Below are positions 19,006 to 25,664 of a stretch of 50,335 bases of DNA, piece after piece. Source of the DNA: Planctomycetes bacterium UBA2386 (GTDB lineage: Bacteria; Planctomycetota; UBA1135; UBA2386). The notes under the pieces were generated by a model. That model worked only from the letters and a program-made list of their open reading frames with translations. It did not search any database and was not told the DNA's origin. The position numbers and the translations under genes are program-made. Within the stretch, counting starts at the first letter, position 1, and every line of letters begins with the position of its first letter. The stretch is taken from positions 1 to 50,335 of the forward strand of contig DDSQ01000144.1 of the NCBI GenBank assembly GCA_002343845.1, written 5' to 3'.

Positions 19006-20579
19006 CACAACGACACCGACTGCTCCGCCCAGAACTGGAACTCGCGGTGCTTCTGCTCCTCGGCCCGCGCCGGCACTTCGCCGCTGGCGCAACGCAGCAC
19101 GTGCGCGAACACGCGCTTGCCGACCTGCTCGATCGTCTCGGTGCCGTCGATGATGCCGCCGGCGTTGAGGTCGAGGTCGTGCTTCATGCGCTCGAAGATC
19201 GGCGTGTTCGACGTCAGCTTCAGCACGGGCGCGATCGCGTTGCCGATCGTCGTGCCGCGCCCGGTCGTGAACACCACCACCTGCGCGCCGGCCCCCACCA
19301 GTCCCGGCGTCGACTCCTGGTCGTAGCCGGGCCCCTGCATCAGGTGCAGCCCGTGCGCACTCGGCGGTTGCGCGTACGGCGTGCACCCTTCGACGCGCGT
19401 CGTGCCGGCCTTCGCCATCGCGCCGAGCGACTTGATCGTGATGTTCAGCAACCCGCCCTTCACGTTGCCCGGGCTCGGGTTGTCGTCGAGCTTGGTGCCG
19501 AACTTCGCCGCGTAGCCCTTGTACCAGTCGACGTACTCGAACACCTGGCGCGCGGTCGCCAGGTCCTTCGCGCGCGCCGCGAACAGGTGCTCGCCGCCGC
19601 AGAACTCGGGGATCTCGGTGATCAGCACCGTGCCGCCGTTCTGCACCAGCAGATCGGCCGCGTGGCCGAGTGCCGGATTGGCCGACAGCCCCGAGAAGCC
19701 ATCGCTGCCGCCGCACTTGACGCCGAGCGTCAGGTGCTCGGCGGACACCTCGCTGCGCGTGGCGGTGTTGGCGATCGCCAGCATCTCGACGACGAGCTCG
19801 AGGCCCTTCTGGATCGCGCCCTGCGTGCCGCCGCACTCCTGCACGCCGAGCCAATGCACGGGCTTGTTCGTCGACAGGCCGCCGCGTTGCTTCAGGTACT
19901 TCTCGACCAGCGTCAGGTTCGTCTTCTCGCAGCCGAGGTCCATGAACAGGACGCCGCCGACGTTCGGGTGGTCGGCGTAGTTGGCGAGCGTGCGCAGCAT
20001 CACGTCGAGGTTGCTGCCGTCGCTGCAGCCGCAGCCCTTGTTGTGCGGCAGCGCCACCACGCCGTCGACGTTGGGGAAGCGAGCGCGGCTCCAGTGCGTG
20101 AACTCGGCGATCATCGCGATCTGCGCCGCCTCGTGGCTGCTGCACATGCTGGTCGGCACGATCAGAACCCAGTTGCGCGTGCCGACACGGCCGTTCTCGC
20201 GCCGAAAGCCGCGGAAGGTCGCGCGCGTCGCGGGCGGCACGAGAACGGGCGGCGGGTTGTGCAGCGTCGCCGGCAGGTCGCGCACGAGCGGCACCTCGTT
20301 GCGCATGTTGGCGTGGCTGATCGGGTCGCCTGCGGCGATGCCCGAGCTGGTGCCGATCGGCTGGCCGTACTGCAGCACGAACTGTCCGGCCGGGATCGCG
20401 CGGGTGGCGAAGCGATGGCCGGGCGTCACTTCGCCGGTGATCACGAGCTTCGAGCCGTCGGAGAATGCGACGAGATCGCCAGCGACGAGCCCGGTCTTGA
20501 CGATCGCGACGTTGTCCTTGGCGGAGACGACGACGGCGCACTGCGTGAGCGGGCGAGGGGACGACGAGAGCGAGGTCAT
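19005..20579 (-). CDS. UxaA-family sugar-acid dehydratase (altronate/galactarate/L-fuconate type)
   Basis: 524 residues from the ATG at 20579. An N-terminal SAF domain (about residues 10-95, AIVKTGLVAGDLVAF, GHRFATRAIPAG) precedes the UxaA/GarD catalytic domain with the signatures RENGRVGTRNWVLIVPT, HNKGCGCSDGS, DLGCEKTN, LGVKCGGSDGFSG and TTGRGTTIGNAIAP. Full-length for the family. These metal-dependent enzymes dehydrate C5/C6 aldonic or aldaric acids to 2-keto-3-deoxy acids. UxaA relatives serve as the presumed L-fuconate dehydratase in the Campylobacter jejuni fucose locus, which suggests the same job here. Altronate or galactarate remain possible. First gene of the dehydratase-dehydrogenase-lutA run. 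Confidence 0.9.
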   Translation of the reverse strand: MTSLSSSPRPLTQCAVVVSAKDNVAIVKTGLVAGDLVAFSDGSKLVITGEVTPGHRFATRAIPAGQFVLQYGQPIGTSSGIAAGDPISHANMRNEVPLVRDLPATLHNPPPVLVPPATRATFRGFRRENGRVGTRNWVLIVPTSMCSSHEAAQIAMIAEFTHWSRARFPNVDGVVALPHNKGCGCSDGSNLDVMLRTLANYADHPNVGGVLFMDLGCEKTNLTLVEKYLKQRGGLSTNKPVHWLGVQECGGTQGAIQKGLELVVEMLAIANTATRSEVSAEHLTLGVKCGGSDGFSGLSANPALGHAADLLVQNGGTVLITEIPEFCGGEHLFAARAKDLATARQVFEYVDWYKGYAAKFGTKLDDNPSPGNVKGGLLNITIKSLGAMAKAGTTRVEGCTPYAQPPSAHGLHLMQGPGYDQESTPGLVGAGAQVVVFTTGRGTTIGNAIAPVLKLTSNTPIFERMKHDLDLNAGGIIDGTETIEQVGKRVFAHVLRCASGEVPARAEEQKHREFQFWAEQSVSL

Positions 20580-20682
20580 CGGGTGGCGCGCGATCGTAGC
20601 GACCAGCCGCATTCCGATGCGCTCCTGCCCTGGCCAGAACGAAAGCGCGCGCGCCGCGAGTTGTCGCGAAGCCCGAGTTACC

Positions 20683-21936
20683 ATGCCGCGCATGGCGACT
20701 CCGGCGATGCACGCACTCCCGTTCGCGCTGGCGATCGGCGCGGCCCTGGCGCAGGCCGAGCCGGTGCCGGTTCTCGACGACTCCACCTTCCGCACCCTGT
20801 GGCTGAAGATCGTGCCGAGCGAAGACGAACTCGCCTGGCGGCGCATCGCGTGGCTCGGCACGCTCGGCGAGGGCGTGGTCGCCGCCCAGGCTGCCGACAA
20901 GCCGATCCTGCTGTGGGCGATGAACGGCCATCCGCTGGCCTGCACTTGAAACAACGGCGTGGCGGCCAGACGGTCCGTCTGGTCGAACGACGCGGTGCAG
21001 GCGCTGGCGGCGCGGTTCGTCGCCGTCGCCGACGAGGTGAGCCGGCTGCAGCGCGACAGCGACGCCGAGTGCCGCTTCTTCCAGGGCTTCTGCGAACAGG
21101 GCCACTACGGCGGACGCACCAAGCCGTCGAACACGCGCCAAGGCATCTACGCGGTGACCGCGACCGGCGCCTTCCTCGCGTCGATCAACACGCGCGACGC
21201 CGGCGAGATGGCGAAGATGCTGCAGCAGGCGCTCGCGAAGTTCGAGGCGATGCCGCGCGAGCAGCGGTCGGGCGCCGCCCCCGCGCTCGATCCGACGGCG
21301 ATCCAACGCTTCGAGCGCCACTTCCCGGCCGACGGTCTGGTGCTGCGCGCCTACAGCCGCGACGTCTCGCGCGTGAAGGCGACGCCGGGCTGGCGCGGTT
21401 CGGCGTGGAACCAGGACCACGCGTGGTTCCGCCGCGCCGAGGTCGCGAGCTTCGTGCCCGCGGCCGAACTCGGGGCGCGGGTGGCGATGCCGGCAGCGCT
21501 GCTGCAGCGGTTCGTTCGCGCGCACTTCGTCGACAACGTGCGCGGGCAGACGTTCGCGCACCAGCCGGAGAACGTCGTCGAGGCGGCGCTAACGCTGACG
21601 TGCGATGCGCTCGACGGCGACAACCAGATGCTGCTGCTCGAGGGCAAGGTGCGCATCCAGCGCAGTGGCACCTGGGCAACGCGCGGCTACGGCCCGCATT
21701 CGGAACAGCAACTCGGCTACGACGGCAAGCTGCTGGGTGCTGCGCGCTTCGACCGTGCGCGCGGCGTGTTCACCACGTTCCAGCTGCTGGCGATCGGCGA
21801 ACGCCGCGGCGCCACCGAGTTCAACGGCCGGGACGACGACTTCGGCCCGGCACCGCTGGCCTTCGCGTTCGAACTCGCGCCGGCCGACGCGCCGCCGGTG
21901 GCGCCGTCGATGCACTGGGTCTACGGGTGGAAGTGA
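20683..21936 (+). CDS. Thioredoxin-like selenoprotein with CTU motif, in-frame UGA at 20947-20949
   Basis: Read with the TGA at 20947 as selenocysteine, this is one 417-residue protein. Starts at 20692 or 20707 are also possible. It has a signal peptide (LPFALAIGAALAQAEP), a thioredoxin-like strand DKPILLWAMNGHPLACTU (Cys87, Sec89) and the continuation NNGVAARRSVWSND. Then come FVAVADEV, GHYGGRTKPSNTRQGIY and about 250 residues I cannot assign. Without readthrough the gene would break into an 88-residue stub and a body lacking a signal peptide, with no frameshift and no second stop. A 9-bp hairpin with GGUCC loop sits 22 bases after the TGA. It likely acts in thiol redox chemistry outside the cytoplasm. 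A TGC/TGT-to-TGA sequencing error is the alternative, made unlikely by two similar genes nearby. Confidence 0.82.
20963..20985 (+). promoter_or_regulatory. Bacterial SECIS-like hairpin for the CTU thioredoxin-like gene
   Basis: Nine pairs (one G-U) enclose a five-base loop GGUCC: stem core CCAGAC at 20966-20971 with GTCTGG at 20977-20982, extended by three outer pairs. The loop starts 22 bases after the UGA. Apical-loop G at the first position and this spacing agree with the bSECIS model, and the GGUC loop resembles that of E. coli fdhF, which SelB binds. Confidence 0.75.
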
Positions 21937-21948
21937 CGCGGCGCGTCA
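21934..21948. terminator. Stop-spanning palindrome between convergent genes
   Basis: TGACGC / GCGTCA with a GGC loop includes the opposing stops of the selenoprotein-like gene and the alpha/beta hydrolase gene, which are nine bases apart. Short, with no U-tract; a bidirectional terminator role is tentative. Confidence 0.3.
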
Positions 21949-23130
21949 GCGGGCGTTGGCGATCGCGTCGGTGACGCGCTGCATCGCGGCAGCGAACGAA
22001 CCGTGCTGCGGTACGTCGGCCGCCACGTGACGCGAGAAGCTCCACTCGCCGGCCGGACCACGCAGCACGACGTCGAGCCGCGTGCCGGCGACACGGTCGT
22101 CGACGGCCGCCGGCGAACGTGCGTCGAACGCGCCGGCTCGCTGCAGCGACCGCAGCACCTCGTGCACCAGCTTGGCCTTCTTGCTGTCCTGCCACGACGC
22201 AGCCGTCGTCCCGCCACCGCCCTGCAGCGCCCCCTCCATTCCGGTCGGCAGGTCCCATTCCCACGTCGTGCCGGCCACCGCGAGCCGCGTCGTCCGCGGC
22301 GCGCTCGATGCCGACGCCGCTGGCCGCTGCGCGATCGTGATCGTGACGGCGGTGAGGGTCTCCGGCATCGCCAGCAGCCGCGCGCCGAGTGGTTCGTTGG
22401 CGACGGCGCAGAACCACTCGGCGAGCCCGGACTCGCGGTAGGCGCGGTCCCACGAGTTGTGGCCCACGCCGGGGTAGAGCGTGAGCAGCGGCGACCCGCC
22501 CGCCTGCTCGACCGCCTCGCACATCTCCTTCGACTGGCCGACGGGCACGACCTTGTCGCCATCGCCGTGGAACGCCCAGATCGGCATCGCCTTCAGCGCC
22601 GCCCCATCGAACGCCGGCGTCTTGTAGCCACACACCGGCGCGATCGCGGCCCACACCTTGGCGCGCTTGCCGCCGAGCGCCCACGTTCCTGCGCCACCCT
22701 GCGACAACCCGGTGAGCAACCGCCGCCGCGGATCGATGCGGAACTCCTTCTCCGCCGCCGCGAGCGTGCCCATCACCAGCGCCTCGTGGTCGCTCCACTG
22801 CGAAGGCTTGTCGGGCTTCTGCGGGAACACCACCACGAACGGCCAGCGCTCCGGCTCGGCGCGGATCGCCGGCCCGAGGCCGACCTCGACCTGCCGCTGG
22901 CCATCGGTGCCGCACTCGCCCATGCCGTTCAGGAACACGAGCAGCGGCCAGTCGCGTTCGCGCGTGTAGCCCGCCGGCACGTACACGACGTAGCGACGCT
23001 CCGTCCCAGCGACGTCGATCGTGCGCGTCAGGAACCCGGTTTCGGCCGTCGTCACGGATGACGGCTCCCGCGGCGGATCCTGGGCCGACACACCAGCGCA
23101 GGCGACGACGACGAACAGCACGTGCAGCAT
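21946..23130 (-). CDS. Secreted alpha/beta hydrolase (LpqC/PHB-depolymerase-like esterase)
   Basis: 394 residues with a signal peptide (MLHVLFVVVACAGVSAQ). The hydrolase fold reads YVVYVPAGYTRERDWPLLVFLNG, the nucleophile elbow GLSQGG (Ser143), a likely acid in HGDGDKVVP (Asp190 or Asp192) and GVGHNSWD (His224). This is the predicted-peptidase/polyhydroxybutyrate depolymerase-like group that hydrolyses esters of plant or polymer origin. The last about 140 residues (from about 255) form an extra beta/alpha region not typical of the catalytic domain. It is the last gene of a four-gene minus-strand run with the AhpD-like, epimerase and lactonase genes. Substrate unknown. Confidence 0.83.
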   Translation of the reverse strand: MLHVLFVVVACAGVSAQDPPREPSSVTTAETGFLTRTIDVAGTERRYVVYVPAGYTRERDWPLLVFLNGMGECGTDGQRQVEVGLGPAIRAEPERWPFVVVFPQKPDKPSQWSDHEALVMGTLAAAEKEFRIDPRRRLLTGLSQGGAGTWALGGKRAKVWAAIAPVCGYKTPAFDGAALKAMPIWAFHGDGDKVVPVGQSKEMCEAVEQAGGSPLLTLYPGVGHNSWDRAYRESGLAEWFCAVANEPLGARLLAMPETLTAVTITIAQRPAASASSAPRTTRLAVAGTTWEWDLPTGMEGALQGGGGTTAASWQDSKKAKLVHEVLRSLQRAGAFDARSPAAVDDRVAGTRLDVVLRGPAGEWSFSRHVAADVPQHGSFAAAMQRVTDAIANAR

Positions 23131-23188
23131 GCACGGGTTGAAGCCGATGGCGCGCGCCGGATCCAGCCCCGCCGCCAGCGTGGGCCGC

Positions 23189-23767
23189 TCAAACCGCGCC
23201 CCAGGCCCGCACGAACGTCTCGAGCTCGACGCCCAGGCCGTTGGCGATGCGGTTGATGTAGGCGAAGTAGGCGACCACCTGCGTCGCGTCGTGGATCGCG
23301 ACGTCGTCGAGATCCGCCGCGCGCAGCGCGTCGACGTCGGCGACGCCGTTCGCCGCCGGCGCGCGCGCGAGCTTGTCCGCGAACGCGCACAACGCGCGCT
23401 CGACGGGGCTCAGCGCCGCGGTCCGCCAGTCGCGCGCCACCGCGTCGACCCACGCGTCGCGCGCGCCGTCATCGACCAGGTCGACGACCTCGGCACGGAG
23501 GTCGTTCGCGTGGGCCCGCAGTCAATAGACGCAGCCGTTGGCCCGGCTGGTGACGACCGCGAGCAGTTCGCGCTGCCGACGCGACAGCGGCGAGGGCCCG
23601 AACATCACCGCGCGGTAGAGCGCCATCGACGCGCGCAGCACCGCCGGATTGGGCGTCATGATGCGCACGATGTTCCAGACGCGGCCCGCGCGCTGGCGCG
23701 CCGCGTCGAGTTCGCGCCGCGCTTCGCTGCCGGCTTCGTGGTCCTCGACCTGACGGATGAACGGCAT
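23189..23767 (-). CDS. AhpD-like peroxidase-related selenoprotein, in-frame UGA at 23524-23522
   Basis: Read through the TGA at codon 82, this is a 192-residue carboxymuconolactone decarboxylase/AhpD-family protein, the length of the peroxidase-related subgroup. The N-terminal half ends VTSRANGCVY, the TGA falls at the second position of the CxxC motif (CVYU, Cys79 and Sec82), and the frame continues LRAHANDLRAEV, then SPVERALCAFADKLA, DLDDVAIHDATQVVAYFAYINRIANGLG. Both halves are well conserved in style and neither makes a complete fold alone. An 8-bp hairpin lies 24 bases after the UGA. AhpD-like selenoproteins are known. It probably catalyses peroxide or disulfide chemistry in the cytoplasm. 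It lies 44 bases after the epimerase gene on the same strand. Confidence 0.85.
23484..23505 (-). promoter_or_regulatory. Bacterial SECIS-like hairpin in the AhpD-like gene
   Basis: On the coding strand, ACGACCTC pairs perfectly with GAGGTCGT around a six-base loop CGUGCC. The loop begins 25 bases after the UGA and has G at its second position, within the limits of the bSECIS model. Stem stability is high, though generic GC-richness makes hairpins common here. Confidence 0.65.
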
Positions 23768-23811
23768 GGCGCGCAGTATGACGGTGCTGCGTGCCTCGCG
23801 CAGCGCGGCGC

Positions 23812-24786
23812 TCAGGTCGCCGGCAGATCGCGCGTGTCGAGCCGGCCAGCGGCGTGCAGTTCGCGGAAGCGCGCGATCGTCGCGTGCACGCCGGTCGCCA
23901 ACGGCGTGTGCGGTAGCCGCGGGTACGCCGCCCGGATCGCCCGGTCGTCGAGATGGGGCGGGATCGGGATGCGCGGCCCCTGCACGCGGATCGCCCCGCG
24001 CGCCGCCGGCACTTCGTGTTCGATCGCGCGCACGACGTCGGCGACGTCGACGGTGTCGCCGTGCAGGTTGAAGACGTGCGCGCCGGGTTCGCCTTCATCC
24101 GCGCAGGCGACGAACGCGGCGGCGGTGTCGGCGACGTAGTGGAAGTCGGTCGGTCCGGAGAACGCGATCGTGTACGGGCGGCCGACCACCGCCGCCTTCA
24201 TCGCCGTGGTCGGACCGGCGGTCATGCCCTGGTCGCGGCCGACGCCGTACACCGTCAGCGGGCGCAGCCCGACGCTGCTCAGCTTCTTCTCGAGCCAGTA
24301 GACGCGCGCGGTGCCTTCGTTCGCCTGCTTGTAGACGCCGTAGTGCGTGATCGGCGCGCCCGCGGCAGCCTCGGCCACCGGCACCCCGTCGTCCTCGCTC
24401 GGGCCGAACACCGCCGCCGAGCTCGCGTAGACGACGCGGTTCACACCGGCTGCGAGCGCGCTCTCGAACAGGTGGATCGTGCCGAGCACGTTCACGCGCG
24501 CGCCGAGCGGCGGATCCTGACGGCAGAACGGCACCTGCAGTCCGGCGAGGTGCACGATGGCGCGCGGTCGGCACGCGGCGACCGCCTCGCGCACCGCCGC
24601 GAGGTCGGTGATGTCGCCGGCGACGAACCGCACGCGCGCGAACGCGTCGGCGTCGAGCACGTCGCGGATGCGGCGCGCCTCGCCGCCGAGGTCGAACACC
24701 ACCGGCACGTCGCCGCGCTCGACCAGGTGCTTGCAGACCCAGGCGCCGATGCAGCCGAGCGCGCCGGTGACGAAGTAGGTGCTCAT
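23812..24786 (-). CDS. NAD-dependent epimerase/dehydratase (extended SDR)
   Basis: 324 residues, ATG overlapping the lactonase stop (ATGA). Extended-SDR features: FVTGALGCIGAWV dinucleotide-binding motif at about 5-17, DITDLAAV, HLAGLQVP, a VVYASSAAVFGPS strand, and Tyr-x3-Lys in HYGVYK. The LRPLTVYGVGRDQGMT and FHYVADTAAAF segments follow. It resembles UDP-glucose 4-epimerase-like and uronate-dehydrogenase-like proteins; the substrate cannot be specified. Translational coupling to an L-fuconolactonase-like enzyme suggests oxidation or epimerisation of a free sugar or sugar acid rather than nucleotide-sugar work, which is inference. Confidence 0.85.
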   Translation of the reverse strand: MSTYFVTGALGCIGAWVCKHLVERGDVPVVFDLGGEARRIRDVLDADAFARVRFVAGDITDLAAVREAVAACRPRAIVHLAGLQVPFCRQDPPLGARVNVLGTIHLFESALAAGVNRVVYASSAAVFGPSEDDGVPVAEAAAGAPITHYGVYKQANEGTARVYWLEKKLSSVGLRPLTVYGVGRDQGMTAGPTTAMKAAVVGRPYTIAFSGPTDFHYVADTAAAFVACADEGEPGAHVFNLHGDTVDVADVVRAIEHEVPAARGAIRVQGPRIPIPPHLDDRAIRAAYPRLPHTPLATGVHATIARFRELHAAGRLDTRDLPAT

Positions 24787-25613
24787 GCGATGCGGTAGAT
24801 GCGCGCGGCGTTGCCGCCGAACAGCTTGGCGCGGGCGACCGGGCCGAGCCGTTCGGCCCAGTGCGCGAGCAGGTCGTGCACCTGCGCGTAGTCGGCGGCG
24901 GCGACGAGGCACACCGGCCAGTCGGAGCCGAACAGGATGCGGTCCTCGCCGAACGCGTCGAGTGCGGTATCGAGGTACCAACGGAAGTCGTCGGGGCGCC
25001 ACGCGAGCCACTTCGCCTCGGTCACCATGCCACTGAGCTTGCAGGCGACGTGCGGGTGCCGCGCGAGCGCGCGGAACGGCTGTTCCCAGGCGTCGCGCTG
25101 CGCCGCGGCGATGTCCGGCTTGGCGAGATGATCGAGCACGAACGGCTGGTCCGGCAGCGCGCGCACGAACGCTTCGGCCGCGCCGAGCTGTCGCGGGTAG
25201 ACCAGCACGTCGTAGACGAGCCCGTGCGCGCGCAGGGAGCGCACGCCGCGCTGGAAGTCGGCGCGGGCCAGGAAGTCGTCGGGCTCGGCCTGCACGATGT
25301 GGCGCAGCCCGCGCAGCAACGGTTCGTCCGCCAGCGCCGCGACGCGTGCCGCCGCGTCGGCAGCGCACAGGTCGGTCCAGCCGACCACGGCCTTCACGAA
25401 CGGGTTCGCCGCCGCGAGGTCGAGCAGGAACGTCGTCTCTTCGTCGCTGCACCGCGCCTGCACGGCGATGCAGCCGTCGACCTCGCTCGCCGCCAGCTTC
25501 GGCGCCAGGTCGTTCGGCAGGAAGTCGCGCGCGATGCGTTGCATGCGCGCGTCGATCCAGCCGTACTGGCTCGCCGAGTAGCGCCAGAAGTGCTGGTGGG
25601 CGTCGATGCGCAC
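24783..25613 (-). CDS. Amidohydrolase family lactonase, L-fuconolactonase-like
   Basis: 276 residues from a GTG at 25613. The opening VRIDAHQHFWRYSASQYGWI, then RDFLPNDLAP, CIAVQARCSDEET, GLRHIVQAEPDDFL, VLDHLAKPDI, ACKLSGMVTEA and ILFGSDWPVC are the signature blocks of COG3618 lactonases (L-fuconolactonase, L-rhamnonolactonase). HxH, the conserved His and GSDWP metal-site residues are present. It hydrolyses a sugar lactone to the aldonate in the cytoplasm. First gene of a run with the epimerase, AhpD-like selenoprotein and esterase. Together with the fucose-dehydrogenase-like SDR it supplies the second step of a non-phosphorylating deoxy-sugar pathway. Confidence 0.9.
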   Translation of the reverse strand: MRIDAHQHFWRYSASQYGWIDARMQRIARDFLPNDLAPKLAASEVDGCIAVQARCSDEETTFLLDLAAANPFVKAVVGWTDLCAADAAARVAALADEPLLRGLRHIVQAEPDDFLARADFQRGVRSLRAHGLVYDVLVYPRQLGAAEAFVRALPDQPFVLDHLAKPDIAAAQRDAWEQPFRALARHPHVACKLSGMVTEAKWLAWRPDDFRWYLDTALDAFGEDRILFGSDWPVCLVAAADYAQVHDLLAHWAERLGPVARAKLFGGNAARIYRIA

Positions 25614-25664
25614 GGCGCGATCATGCGGCCGTGCGGCTCGGCCGCAAGCTCGGTCGCCGCGCGG

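Noticed and set aside
20683..21936. Interpretation of the in-frame TGA as a pseudogene or frameshift
   Set aside because: The frame is preserved on both sides, there is only one stop, it lies at a redox Cys position, and a SECIS-like hairpin follows. The same holds in two other genes.
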